From assembly GCF_040147005.1 (NCBI RefSeq), contig NZ_JAMSHO010000001.1, positions 1,922,001 to 1,986,000 on the forward strand: a DNA stretch of 64,000 nucleotides, written 5' to 3'. Every line of letters begins with the position of its first letter. The first letter of the stretch is position 1. The translations under genes and the position numbers were made by a program. Origin of the DNA: Halomonas sp. H10-9-1 (GTDB lineage: Bacteria; Pseudomonadota; Gammaproteobacteria; Pseudomonadales; Halomonadaceae). The notes under the pieces are model-generated. The model saw only the letters and a list, made by a program, of their open reading frames with translations. It was not told the DNA's origin and did not search any database. Positions 29,486 to 38,359 of this stretch are shown here, piece by piece.

Positions 29486-29953
29486 TCAATGCAGGCTCGC
29501 CGGCCAGTCGCGCCGAAAGACCAGCACCGCCCGCGCCGCCTCGGTGACGGCATGGCGATGCTCCTCCTCGACGGCGAGGCGCTCCTTGTCCTCCTTGAGG
29601 CGCTCCTTGGGGCTGAGCGCCTGGCGCGCCTCGTGGGTGTGGAGGTGCCGGGTCAGGGCATGTACTTCGCCGAAGGGGCGGAAGCTCTCGCGCTCCAGCA
29701 GACGCGAGTCGAGTATCTCCAGCAATACCTTGCAGCGCCAGGCGCCCTCGGTGATATCGACCTGCTCCTGAAGCAGCGCAGCGGCCACCAGCTCGAGATT
29801 CTCCAGGCAGTTCTGATGGGCGCGGTTCAGCTCCTCCTGCTGGTTGGCCTTGCGCCGACGCACCTCGCGCCACAGGGTAAAGGCATAGGCGCCAAGGCCG
29901 GCGATGATTACCAGGGCTAGGCCGGCAAGGATCAGGGCAGTGGTGGTACTCAT
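29486..29953 (-). CDS. DUF2489-like membrane-anchored protein
   Basis: A 155-residue protein with one N-terminal transmembrane helix (about 7-27), then a mostly helical, charged cytoplasmic part with HQNCLENLELVAAALLQEQVDITEGAWRCKVLLEILD. This pattern matches my memory of the DUF2489 family, which has no known function. The gene stands alone between the OmpA-like lipoprotein and a divergent transporter. The 262-base gap to the OmpA-like gene shows no further gene. Confidence 0.6.
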   Translation of the reverse strand: MSTTTALILAGLALVIIAGLGAYAFTLWREVRRRKANQQEELNRAHQNCLENLELVAAALLQEQVDITEGAWRCKVLLEILDSRLLERESFRPFGEVHALTRHLHTHEARQALSPKERLKEDKERLAVEEEHRHAVTEAARAVLVFRRDWPASLH

Positions 29954-30137
29954 CGGGGATCACCGTGGTAGCACAGGAAATGAGCTATCGATTCTACCCG
30001 CTTGTGCGCCATCACCCCAACGCTCGCCCGAACCGTCCCGGCGTGGGAGTGGACCGCAACGCTGACGCATAGCGGCCTACTTAAGTATAATGCGCGGCCC
30101 TCTTTCCCTTGCATCCACCTGATCGATGGAGTCCACC

Positions 30138-31595
30138 ATGCCTGACCACCCTCCCTCTCCCGACACGCCGGCAGTTCCTTCTATCGCCACCAGGGTCGGC
30201 CTGTGGCTCGGTCCCGCCCTGCTGCTGGCCACCCTGCTGCTGCCGCCACCGGCGGAGATGTCATCGGCGGCCTGGTCCTGTGTCGGCATGGCGCTGTTGA
30301 TGGCCACCTGGTGGTCCACCGAGGCCATCCCGATTCCCGCCACCTCCCTGCTGCCCATGGTGCTGGTGCCGGCCCTGGGGCTGGGCAGCATGGGTGAAGC
30401 CACCGGCAGCTACGCCAATCCCATCATCTACCTCTTCCTGGGCGGCTTCCTGCTCGGCATCGCCATGCAGCGCTGGGAATTGCATCGCCGCCTCGCCCTG
30501 CACGTGCTGATACTGGTGGGCCACCAACCGCGGCGGCAGATCGCCGGTTTCATGGTTGCCACCGGCTTCCTCAGCATGTGGGTCTCCAACACCGCCACGG
30601 CGATCATGATGTTGCCCATCGGCATGTCGGTGATCAGCCTGCTCGGCGACAGCGACCCCCAGGAGCTGCGTCGCTACGCCACCGCCCTGCTGCTGGCCAT
30701 CGCCTACTCGGCCAGCATCGGTGGCGTAGCCACCCTGATCGGCACGCCGCCCAATGCACTGCTGGCCGGCTACCTGGCCGAGGACCGCGGCATCGACCTG
30801 GGCTTCGCCCAGTGGATGGCCGTGGGCCTGCCGATCAGCATCGCCATGATGGCGGCGGCCTGGTGGTGGCTGACTCGGCGCGACTTCGCCCTCACTGCGG
30901 CCGATCAAAGCGCCGACATGCTCCACGCCGAACTGGAGCATGTCGGCCGCATGTCTCCGGCGGAGCGCCGGGTCGCCACGTTCTTCACCCTGGCTGCCCT
31001 GGCGTGGATGGCACGCCCGCTGCTCAATGACGTTGGCCTGCCCTGGTTGACCGACACCGGCATCGCCATCACCGTCGGCATCGCCCTCTTCCTGACCCCC
31101 AGCGGGGGCCGAGGCGGCGAGCGACTGCTGGTCTGGGAGGACGCCCAGAAGGTCCCCTGGGGCATCTTGCTGCTGTTCGGTGGCGGCCTGGCCCTGGCCG
31201 GCACCATCACCCGCACCGGCCTGGCGGAATGGATCGCCAACCAGTTGGGCCTCTTCGGCAGCCTGCCGCTACTGGCCATGATTGGTATCGTGGTGCTGGT
31301 GATCATCTTCCTGACCGAGGTGACCTCCAACACCGCCACCGCCGCCGCTTTCCTGCCGCTGCTGGGCGCCCTGGCGCTGTCGCTGGAGATCTCGCCGCTG
31401 CTGATCACGGTGCCGGCCGCCATCGCCGCCAGTTGCGCGTTCATGATGCCGGTGGCCACACCTCCCAACGCCATTGTCTTCGGCACCGGCCATATGAAGA
31501 TTCAGTCGATGATCCGGGCCGGCTTCGCCCTCAACCTGATCAGCAGCGTGCTGGTGACGCTGATGGCCTACGGACTGATCCTGCTCTTCTGGTGA
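30138..31595 (+). CDS. SLC13/DASS-family sodium:dicarboxylate symporter
   Basis: A 485-residue transporter with about 11-12 hydrophobic helices. Both SNT motifs that bind Na+ and the substrate carboxylate in VcINDY-type carriers are present, in WVSNTATAIMMLP and TSNTATAAAFLP. The family signature near the C-terminus (SCAFMMPVATPPNAIVFGTG) is clear. It should import C4-dicarboxylates or related anions. The start at 30138 has GGAG 6 bases upstream; an ATG four codons earlier is less well placed. It ends just before a strong terminator. Confidence 0.88.
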   Translation: MPDHPPSPDTPAVPSIATRVGLWLGPALLLATLLLPPPAEMSSAAWSCVGMALLMATWWSTEAIPIPATSLLPMVLVPALGLGSMGEATGSYANPIIYLFLGGFLLGIAMQRWELHRRLALHVLILVGHQPRRQIAGFMVATGFLSMWVSNTATAIMMLPIGMSVISLLGDSDPQELRRYATALLLAIAYSASIGGVATLIGTPPNALLAGYLAEDRGIDLGFAQWMAVGLPISIAMMAAAWWWLTRRDFALTAADQSADMLHAELEHVGRMSPAERRVATFFTLAALAWMARPLLNDVGLPWLTDTGIAITVGIALFLTPSGGRGGERLLVWEDAQKVPWGILLLFGGGLALAGTITRTGLAEWIANQLGLFGSLPLLAMIGIVVLVIIFLTEVTSNTATAAAFLPLLGALALSLEISPLLITVPAAIAASCAFMMPVATPPNAIVFGTGHMKIQSMIRAGFALNLISSVLVTLMAYGLILLFW

Positions 31596-31610
31596 TGCCG
31601 CACCCTCCAA

Positions 31611-31644
31611 CGACACGGGCCCGGCATCTGCCGGGCCCGTGTCG
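31611..31644. terminator. Bidirectional terminator between SLC13 gene and ctaB
   Basis: A perfect 15-bp stem (CGACACGGGCCCGGC and its complement) with a 4-base loop, between convergent genes. It is among the strongest hairpins in the core part of the window, although only short T runs follow. Confidence 0.65.
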
Positions 31645-31666
31645 TTGCGTGAGTCAATGGCGCCCG

Positions 31667-32620
31667 CTACTGAATCACCGGTGCCATCCACAGCGCCCAG
31701 GCCTGGGCGTAGTGGTCCAGCAGCAACACGCCGAACAGCCCCAGGATATAGCGGATCGAGAACCAGAAGGCGGCCAGGGGCGCCCTGGGATCCTGCCCCC
31801 GCCATACCCGGTAGTTCCACACCATGAAACGCACATTGAGCGCCATCACCCCAACCAGGTAGAGCGCGCCGCTCATGCCGATGACGAAGGGCAGCAGGGT
31901 CACCGCCACGGTCAACCAGCCGTAGAGCCACACCTGCAGCCGAGTAAAGGCCTCGCCATGGGTGACCGGCAGCATCGGCACCCCGGCTCGGGCATATTCA
32001 TCGCGCTTGTGCAGTGCCAACGCCCAGAAGTGCGGCGGCGTCCAGGCAAAGATGATCAACACCAGCAGCAGCGGCTCGGGGTCCACCTGCCCGGTGACCG
32101 CCGTCCAGCCCAGCAGCGGCGGCGCGGCCCCAGCCAGACCGCCGATCACGATATTCTGGGGCGTGGCATGCTTGAGGAAGGTGGTATAGACCAGGGCGTA
32201 GCCGATCAGCGACCCCAGGGTCAGCCAGGCGGTCAGGGCGTTGACCTGCCACATCAGCAGGCCGAGGCCGGCCAGCGAGAGCAACGAGGCCCAGCCCAGG
32301 GCGATGCTGCCAGGCATGCGACGCGACGCCAGCGGACGACGCGAGGTACGCAGCATCATGGCATCGAGTCGCCGGTCGACCACATGATTGAAGGCCGCCG
32401 CTCCGCAAGCGGTCAGGCCGATCCCGACCAGGCCGAACAGCACGACCGCGAGCGACGGCAGCATCGGCCGCGCCAGCGCCATGCCCACCAGGGCACACAC
32501 CAGCATCACCAGCACCACTCGCGGCTTGCACAGGATCACCAGGTCTCGCCACCCCCACTCGCCCAGTGCCGGGGACGAGAGTTCGGTGACGCGGATCTCG
32601 GTCGTCGGCGCCTCAGACAT
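31667..32620 (-). CDS. ctaB: Protoheme IX farnesyltransferase (heme O synthase)
   Basis: A 317-residue UbiA-superfamily membrane prenyltransferase that attaches a farnesyl group to heme b. The first aspartate-rich motif is in NHVVDRRLDAMMLRTSRRPL (N-x3-D-x3-D) and a second acidic loop is in FAWTPPHFWALALHKRDEYA, typical of CyoE/CtaB. About nine helices are present. It is last in the ctaA-ctaB pair and its start overlaps the ctaA stop by 8 bases. With CtaA it supplies heme A to the aa3 oxidase encoded upstream. Confidence 0.93.
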   Translation of the reverse strand: MSEAPTTEIRVTELSSPALGEWGWRDLVILCKPRVVLVMLVCALVGMALARPMLPSLAVVLFGLVGIGLTACGAAAFNHVVDRRLDAMMLRTSRRPLASRRMPGSIALGWASLLSLAGLGLLMWQVNALTAWLTLGSLIGYALVYTTFLKHATPQNIVIGGLAGAAPPLLGWTAVTGQVDPEPLLLVLIIFAWTPPHFWALALHKRDEYARAGVPMLPVTHGEAFTRLQVWLYGWLTVAVTLLPFVIGMSGALYLVGVMALNVRFMVWNYRVWRGQDPRAPLAAFWFSIRYILGLFGVLLLDHYAQAWALWMAPVIQ

Positions 32621-33683
32621 GGAGCCACTCCTTCTTCTGTCGCGATATTCGTTGTGTAGTGGGCGAGCACGGCGTCAGGCAACGCCATCGCCAGGCCGCC
32701 AGCGCCAGAGCCAGCACCAGCGCCACGGCGCCTGCGGTGTGCAACAGTGCCAGCCACAGGGGAAGCCAGAGCAGGACATTGGCCACCCCCAGCAAGAACT
32801 GCACCCCGTAAGCCAGGCTCAGGGCCGTGAGCCACGGGCGCATCGCCCTCTCACGCCAACAGCAGATCACCAGCGCAAGAATGGCGGCCCCCAGCGCCAG
32901 CGCGCCCAAGCGGTGACCCACCTGGATGGCGCTGCGCGCTTCGGCATGCAACTGGCCATGCAGGTAGTTGGGGCCGACGCTCTGGGTCAGGTGGAAGCCC
33001 TCGCTCCAGTCCAGGCTGGGTGACCACTCGCCGTTGCAGGAGGGGAAGCCCAGGCAGGCGATGCCGGCGTAGTTGCTCGAGACCCAGCCACCCAGCGCCA
33101 ACTGCCCCACCAGCAGCATGGCGGCCACCCCCCAGAGCGGCGTCAGCGCGCGGCGCGGCGGAGCCACGCCGCCAGGGGTCAGGTTGCCACTGGCACAACG
33201 ACGCACACGCAGGTGCAGCCACAGGAACACCATCATCACGCCGAGCCCTCCCAGCAGGTGCAGAGTGACCACCTGGGGCCAGAGTCTCAGGGTGACCGTG
33301 AAGGCGCCGAACGCCCCCTGCAGCAGAATCAGCGCCAGCAGTCCCAGGCTGACCCGCCAGGGATAGTCGGCACGGCGCCGCAGTGGTCGGCCCAGCACCA
33401 GCAGGGCGATCACCAGCAGCCCCAGGGCGGAGGCCACGTAGCGATGGATCATCTCCATCCAGGCCTTGGCGCTCTCCAGGGGCGATTCCGGGCTGTGGGC
33501 CAGCGCCCGTGCCTCGTCAGGCACCACCAGGGCGCCATAGCACCCCGGCCAGTCCGGACAGCCCAACCCGGCATCCACCAGTCGCGTCCAGGCGCCCAGC
33601 AGGATCACCACCGCCGTAAGCACCACGCCCAACAGGCTCAGCGTCTTTAGCAATGCCAGTCGCCGCTGCGCTGCATGTATCAT
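32613..33683 (-). CDS. ctaA: Heme A synthase (COX15/CtaA)
   Basis: A 356-residue eight-helix membrane enzyme that converts heme O to heme A. Conserved heme-ligand histidine regions are seen in MEMIHRYVASALG, VVTLHLLGGLGVM, IQVGHRLGALALG and LALLHTAGAVAL. The periplasmic loop with cysteines GLGCPDWPGCYG and CLGFPSCNG matches the bacterial type. The start is chosen at 33683, where AGGAGG sits 4 bases upstream; the frame is open beyond it. Confidence 0.92.
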   Translation of the reverse strand: MIHAAQRRLALLKTLSLLGVVLTAVVILLGAWTRLVDAGLGCPDWPGCYGALVVPDEARALAHSPESPLESAKAWMEMIHRYVASALGLLVIALLVLGRPLRRRADYPWRVSLGLLALILLQGAFGAFTVTLRLWPQVVTLHLLGGLGVMMVFLWLHLRVRRCASGNLTPGGVAPPRRALTPLWGVAAMLLVGQLALGGWVSSNYAGIACLGFPSCNGEWSPSLDWSEGFHLTQSVGPNYLHGQLHAEARSAIQVGHRLGALALGAAILALVICCWRERAMRPWLTALSLAYGVQFLLGVANVLLWLPLWLALLHTAGAVALVLALALAAWRWRCLTPCSPTTQRISRQKKEWLHV

Positions 33684-33705
33684 CCCACCTCCTGTCATTG
33701 CGGGA

Positions 33706-34254
33706 TCAGCGCCCCGCCAGCTCCTCGCCACCCGCCCAGGGCGCCTCCGGATTCATGCGCAGCAGGCGTCCCAGGTCCTCCTTCACCGCATAGGGGTCCA
33801 CCCCCGGCTGGTAACCGAGCACCACCTGTCCACGCGGGTCGAGCAGCCATAGCCGATCCGGTTGAAGCCAGGCGGGTCGCTCCGCCCAGTGCGCCACCAC
33901 CTCGCCGGGCAACGCCTCGGCATGACCGCCCACGCGCAGCCGGCTGACCCTCTGTGCCTCACGGCCCAGCGCCCGATGCAGCCGCCACCACTGATCGCTC
34001 AGCTCGGCACAGCGCTGCCCGCAGTCGAAGGCCAGCACCCAGTCACCCAATACCGACGGCTCCGCTGGCGCGACCAGCGGCCACGCCGCCAGGGCCGGGA
34101 CTCCCGGGGCCAGCTCACCATTGGCCGTGCGCCCCTCGGGAATACCGATCCGTCCTAGCGCCATGACCGTGGCCATCAGCACCGGCAGGGAGAGGAACAG
34201 CAGCAGCGCCACCAGCTTGAGCCGTCCGAAGCGCGCAGCATGGGTCATCGTCAT
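33706..34254 (-). CDS. Sco-like membrane-anchored thioredoxin-fold protein
   Basis: A 182-residue protein with one N-terminal transmembrane helix (about 13-33) and a periplasmic domain. A CX3C pair (CGQRC, about residue 78-82) is placed as in Sco copper chaperones for the CuA site of oxidase subunit II. The distal copper-binding His of Sco proteins is not apparent near the corresponding C-terminal segment (LDPRGQVVLGYQPGVDP). It starts inside the SURF1 stop (ATGA overlap) and precedes ctaA, so it belongs to oxidase assembly. The exact role (copper delivery or thiol reduction) is uncertain. Confidence 0.6.
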   Translation of the reverse strand: MTMTHAARFGRLKLVALLLFLSLPVLMATVMALGRIGIPEGRTANGELAPGVPALAAWPLVAPAEPSVLGDWVLAFDCGQRCAELSDQWWRLHRALGREAQRVSRLRVGGHAEALPGEVVAHWAERPAWLQPDRLWLLDPRGQVVLGYQPGVDPYAVKEDLGRLLRMNPEAPWAGGEELAGR

Positions 34255-34979
34255 CGTGGGTCCTCCGAGCGAACGTCGTCACGGTCGCGGATCATCCGTC
34301 GACCGCCGATCACCATCACGACCAGTGCCACCAGCGCCAGCCCCCACCACTGGATGGCATAGCCGACATGACGGCTGGGTGGCATGACATTGGGAGACCA
34401 CCAGCCAGGCAGCACACCGGGGCCCTCCTCGAGGTGCAGCCAGCCGGGGTGGGCGAAGTCAAGCGGCCAGGCATCCAGCTGGATTCTCTGCAGCCGCGCG
34501 CCCACATGGTTGGGGCCGAACAGCGGTGCGCCCTCGCCCGCGGCCTGCCAGCGCCCGCGCACGGTGACCCTGCCGTCCGGCGTGGCCACGTCGGGATCGG
34601 CACGGCTGGTGCCGGTCTCCAGGAAGCCGCGCTGTACCAGCCATAACCGGCCATCATCGCCACGCAGCGGCGTGAGCGGTGCCACCCCCAGGCGCCCCGC
34701 ATGGATACGGTTGTCGAGGAACAGGGTCGCGTCGGCCTGGTACTCACCGGAAAGGGTCACGCGACTCCCCTCGGGGGGCTCGCGGTGGGGAGCAGTGAGC
34801 GCGGGGGCACTCTCCAGGCGGGCGAGATAGGCGCGCTTCTGCTCACCGCGCTCCCACTGCCAGAGGCCCAGCGCCAGTCCCAGCCCCACCAGCAACGACC
34901 ACAGGCTCCACCACAGGCGTTGCCGCCACCGTCCGGGGCGGGCATGCTGGGTAACATTGCTGCCCAAGGAGTGTTCCAT
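34251..34979 (-). CDS. SURF1-family oxidase assembly protein
   Basis: A 242-residue SURF1/Shy1 homologue with a transmembrane helix at each end (about 20-40 and 212-230) and a central periplasmic domain. GLWQWERGEQKRAYLARL, SGEYQADATLFLDNR, LWLVQRGFL and the terminal RHVGYAIQWWGLALVALVV are family features. It helps insert heme A into subunit I. The best ATG (34979) touches the ATG of a divergent gene in the sequence CATG. No good ribosome site was seen for SURF1, so a TTG four codons later or another start remains possible. Confidence 0.8.
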   Translation of the reverse strand: MEHSLGSNVTQHARPGRWRQRLWWSLWSLLVGLGLALGLWQWERGEQKRAYLARLESAPALTAPHREPPEGSRVTLSGEYQADATLFLDNRIHAGRLGVAPLTPLRGDDGRLWLVQRGFLETGTSRADPDVATPDGRVTVRGRWQAAGEGAPLFGPNHVGARLQRIQLDAWPLDFAHPGWLHLEEGPGVLPGWWSPNVMPPSRHVGYAIQWWGLALVALVVMVIGGRRMIRDRDDVRSEDPR

Positions 34980-35169
34980 GCTGCTCAAGGTCCTGATCGC
35001 TCTGGTGTTCCTGGCCATGCTGACGAGCCTCGCCGCCGGTGCCGGCTTCCTGCTCCGCGACGGCAGCGCCTCGCGGCGCCTGCTCGTCTCCCTGAAACTG
35101 CGCGTGGCCCTGGCTGCCACCCTGCTGGCCCTGCTCTTCTACGGCTTCTATGCCGGCGGCCTGGGCTGA
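34978..35169 (+). CDS. DUF2909 twin-transmembrane small protein
   Basis: A 63-residue protein with two hydrophobic helices (about 3-25 and 38-58) around RDGSASRRLLVSLKLR. This matches my memory of DUF2909, commonly found inside proteobacterial cytochrome oxidase clusters on the opposite strand. AAGGAG lies 6 bases before the ATG. It is divergent from SURF1 with the two start codons overlapping by two bases, and convergent with coxC (3 bases apart). Function unknown; oxidase assembly is inferred from location. Confidence 0.7.
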   Translation: MLLKVLIALVFLAMLTSLAAGAGFLLRDGSASRRLLVSLKLRVALAATLLALLFYGFYAGGLG

Positions 35170-35172
35170 CCC

Positions 35173-36030
35173 TCAAAATACATAGACAAACAGGAACAGG
35201 CCGATCCACACCACGTCCACGAAGTGCCAGTACCAGCAGGCCGCCTCGAACCCGAAGTGGTTCTCCGGGGCGAAGTGGCCGCGCAGGATGCGGATCAGCA
35301 TCACCGAGAGGATGGTGGCACCGATGATCACGTGGGCCCCGTGGAAGCCGGTCAACAGGAAGAAGGTCGCCCCGTAGATCCCCGCCTCCAGGGTGATGCC
35401 GTAGTGGTGGTAGGCCTCGTAGTACTCCACCCCCTGGATAGCGATGAAGGTGAAGCCCAGCAACACGGTGACCAGCAGCCAGTTGCGTGTGGTCTCACGC
35501 ACGCCCTCCTTGAGCCCCTCGTGGGCCACGGTGAGCGTGATGCTCGACCCCACCAGGATCAGGGTGTTGACCAGCGGCAGCTGCCACGGGCTGAAGGTAT
35601 CGCGGGGGCCGGCCACGTCGCCCGGGGGCTCGAGCAGTGGCCAGCTGGCGGTGAACTCCGGCCACAGCAGCGCCGCCACCCCCTTGGCACCCTCCCCGTC
35701 CAGCCACGGCAGGGCGAAGGTGCGCACATAGAAGAGCGCACCGAAGAAGGCGGCAAAGAACATCACCTCGGAGAAGATGAACCAGGCCATGCCCTGGCGG
35801 AAGGAGCGATCCATCTGGGCATCGTAGAGGCCTCCGCGGGACTCCTTGATGACGTCGCGAAACCACAACCCCATCACCGAGAGGATCGCCAGCACGCCGC
35901 CCGCCAGCAACGCGCTGCCCCGGCCGTGCACCATGACCATGCCGGCCCCGATCATCATCGCGCCCAGCGCCAGGGCACCCAGTATCGGCCACTTGCTGGT
36001 TGCCGGAACGTAGTAGCTGCCACCACTCAT
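35173..36030 (-). CDS. ctaE: Cytochrome c oxidase subunit III
   Basis: A 285-residue seven-helix subunit III of an aa3-type oxidase. GMAWFIFSEVMFFAAFFGALFY (with the conserved Glu), the GITLEAGIYGATFFLLTGFHGAHVIIGA region and the C-terminal ACWYWHFVDVVWIGLF are diagnostic. The N-terminus begins YYVPATSKWPI. Its start overlaps the Cox11 stop by 4 bases (ATGA), indicating coupled translation. Confidence 0.95.
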   Translation of the reverse strand: MSGGSYYVPATSKWPILGALALGAMMIGAGMVMVHGRGSALLAGGVLAILSVMGLWFRDVIKESRGGLYDAQMDRSFRQGMAWFIFSEVMFFAAFFGALFYVRTFALPWLDGEGAKGVAALLWPEFTASWPLLEPPGDVAGPRDTFSPWQLPLVNTLILVGSSITLTVAHEGLKEGVRETTRNWLLVTVLLGFTFIAIQGVEYYEAYHHYGITLEAGIYGATFFLLTGFHGAHVIIGATILSVMLIRILRGHFAPENHFGFEAACWYWHFVDVVWIGLFLFVYVF

Positions 36031-36626
36031 GCCTCATCTCCTATGCCGCCGCTCGCCCGGGCCTGAAGCGCGGCTTCATCCCGGGTGACCGGATACAGGG
36101 TGTAGACCAGGGTTACCGTGTTGACGTCGGGAGGCAGGTCCCGGGTCAGCTGGAAGACCAGGGGCAGCTCCAGGCGCTCCCCCGCCTGCAGGCGCTGCTC
36201 CTCGAAGCAGAAACAAGCCAGCTTGCGCAGGTGCGGGTTGGCTCGGGCCGGTGACACGCTGGGCACCGCCCGTCCCCAGACGGCGCTGTCCCCGGTATTG
36301 TGGAAGGTGAAGTCGACCTCGGCGCTCTGGCCGGGGTGCAGGCGCACCTGGCGGGTCTCGACCTCCAGGTTCCACGGCAGCCCGGCGCTGCCCCGGGTGA
36401 TGAACTGCACCGTCACCATGCGCGAGTCGTCGACCTCCTCATGGACGATCGCCTGGGCCGAACCGCTGGTCTTGCCGTTGAGGCCGGTGACCTCGCAGAA
36501 CACGTCATAGAGCGGCACCAGGGCGAAGGCGAAGGCGAACATGCCGGCCAGGGCAAACAGCGTCTTGGCGACGGTGCGGCGCACCCCCCGGCGGGACGCG
36601 TTCGGCGAGGCATGACTCTCAGGCAT
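36027..36626 (-). CDS. ctaG: Cytochrome c oxidase assembly protein CtaG/Cox11
   Basis: A 199-residue copper chaperone for the CuB site of subunit I. One transmembrane helix (about 20-42) is followed by LYDVFCEVTGLNGKT and the Cu-binding loop KLACFCFEEQRLQAGE (CFCF motif). AGGAGG precedes the ATG. It sits between coxA and coxC, the usual place in proteobacterial oxidase operons. Confidence 0.95.
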   Translation of the reverse strand: MPESHASPNASRRGVRRTVAKTLFALAGMFAFAFALVPLYDVFCEVTGLNGKTSGSAQAIVHEEVDDSRMVTVQFITRGSAGLPWNLEVETRQVRLHPGQSAEVDFTFHNTGDSAVWGRAVPSVSPARANPHLRKLACFCFEEQRLQAGERLELPLVFQLTRDLPPDVNTVTLVYTLYPVTRDEAALQARASGGIGDEA

Positions 36627-36656
36627 GAGCGACTCCTCCTGTACTTGGGATGGGCG

Positions 36657-38291
36657 TCATTCACCCTCACGGCGGAAGGTGGGCGGGTGCTCGAAGGTAT
36701 GCAGGGGCGCCGGGCTCGGCACGCTCCACTCGAGGTCCTCGGCGCCCTCCCAGGCCTTGGCCGGCGCCTTCTCGCCGCCCCGCACGCATTTGATGATCAG
36801 CAGCACGAAGAGCAGCTGGGAGGCGCCAAACATGAAGGCCCCCAGGCTGGACGCGAGGTTGAAGTCGGCGAACTGTAGGGCGTAGTCGGGGATGCGCCGC
36901 GGCATGCCGGCCAGCCCCGAGAAGTGCATCGGGAAGAAGGTCAGGTTCACGCCGATCACCGACAACCAGAAGTGCCACTGGGCCAGCTTCACGTTGGGGT
37001 AGTGGCCGGTCCACTTGGGCAGCCAGTAGTAGGCCGCAGCGAGGATCGCGAACAGTGCACCTGGCACCAGCACATAGTGGAAGTGAGCCACCACGAAGTA
37101 GGTGTCGTGGTACTGGAAGTCGGCAGGCGAGATTGCCAGCATCAGTCCCGAGAAGCCGCCGATGGTGAACTGCACCACGAAGGCCAGGGCAAACAGCATG
37201 GGTGGTTCGAAGCTGATTGAGCCGCGGAACATCGTGGCGATCCAGTTGAATACCTTCACCCCGGTGGGCACCGCGATCAGCATGGTGGTGTACATGAAGA
37301 ACAGCTCGGCGGCGAGCGGCAGGCCCACGGTGAACATATGGTGCGCCCACACCAGGAACGACAGGATGGCGATGGATGCCGTGGCATAGACCATGGAGGC
37401 GTAGCCGAACAGGCGCTTGCGCGAGAAGGTCGGGATGATCGCCGAGACGATGCCGAAGGCCGGCAGGATCATGATGTAGACCTCGGGATGCCCGAAGAAC
37501 CAGAAGAGGTGCTGGAAGAGCACCGGGTCACCGCCGCCGGCGGCATTGAAGAAGCTGGTACCGAAGTTGATGTCCATCAGCATCATGGTGATCACCCCGG
37601 CCAGCACCGGCATCACCGCGATCAGCAGGAAGGCGGTGATCAGCCAGGTCCAGCAGAACAGAGGCATGTCCATCAGGCGCATGCCCGGGGCACGCAGGTT
37701 GAGGATCGTGGCGATGATGTTGATGGCGCCGAGGATCGAGCTGACACCGGCGATATGCAGCGAGAGGATAAAGAAGGTGGTGGACGGCGGCGCGTAGGTG
37801 GTGGAAAGCGGCGCATAGAAGGTCCAGCCGAAGTTAGGGCCACCCCCGGGCATCAGCAGGGTGCTGAGCAGCAGGCTAAAGGCCACCGGCAGCAGCCAGA
37901 AGCTGAAGTTGTTGAGTCGCGGCAGGGCCATGTCCGGCGCGCCGATCTGCAGCGGCACCATCCAGTTGGCCAGCCCCACGAAGGCCGGCATGATCGCCCC
38001 GAACACCATGATCAGCCCGTGCATGGTGGTCATCTGGTTGAAGAACTCCGGCACCACCAGCTGCAGCCCGGGCTGGAACAGCTCGGCGCGCACCACCAGT
38101 ACGAAGATCCCGCCGATGAAGAACATCGTCAGCGAGAAGATCAGGTAGAGGCTACCGATCTCCTTGTGATTGGTAGTAAGCAGCCAGCGCATCAGGCCGC
38201 GCGGGGGCGCGGGATGCGCCGCCGCCTGGCCTCCGGCACCGGCGGTGGAGCTCTGCTCGACGGGGTGATGCAAGGGCAGCTTGGGCGCCAT
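36657..38291 (-). CDS. ctaD: Cytochrome c oxidase subunit I (aa3 type)
   Basis: A 544-residue twelve-helix catalytic subunit that binds heme a, heme a3 and CuB and pumps protons. MHGLIMVFGAIMPAFVGLANWMVP, WTFYAPLSTTYAPPSTTFF, the CuB/Tyr region FWFFGHPEVYIMILPAFGIVS, WAHHMFTVGLP and HDTYFVVAHFHYVL (heme ligands) are all present. GGGAGA precedes the ATG. It is second in the oxidase operon after subunit II. Confidence 0.96.
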   Translation of the reverse strand: MAPKLPLHHPVEQSSTAGAGGQAAAHPAPPRGLMRWLLTTNHKEIGSLYLIFSLTMFFIGGIFVLVVRAELFQPGLQLVVPEFFNQMTTMHGLIMVFGAIMPAFVGLANWMVPLQIGAPDMALPRLNNFSFWLLPVAFSLLLSTLLMPGGGPNFGWTFYAPLSTTYAPPSTTFFILSLHIAGVSSILGAINIIATILNLRAPGMRLMDMPLFCWTWLITAFLLIAVMPVLAGVITMMLMDINFGTSFFNAAGGGDPVLFQHLFWFFGHPEVYIMILPAFGIVSAIIPTFSRKRLFGYASMVYATASIAILSFLVWAHHMFTVGLPLAAELFFMYTTMLIAVPTGVKVFNWIATMFRGSISFEPPMLFALAFVVQFTIGGFSGLMLAISPADFQYHDTYFVVAHFHYVLVPGALFAILAAAYYWLPKWTGHYPNVKLAQWHFWLSVIGVNLTFFPMHFSGLAGMPRRIPDYALQFADFNLASSLGAFMFGASQLLFVLLIIKCVRGGEKAPAKAWEGAEDLEWSVPSPAPLHTFEHPPTFRREGE

Positions 38292-38359
38292 GGTGAATCT
38301 CCCTGATCTTCGCTGTTCTTATCGGATCGCTGTGGGCGGCCTGGGCCGGCCTAGTCGGC

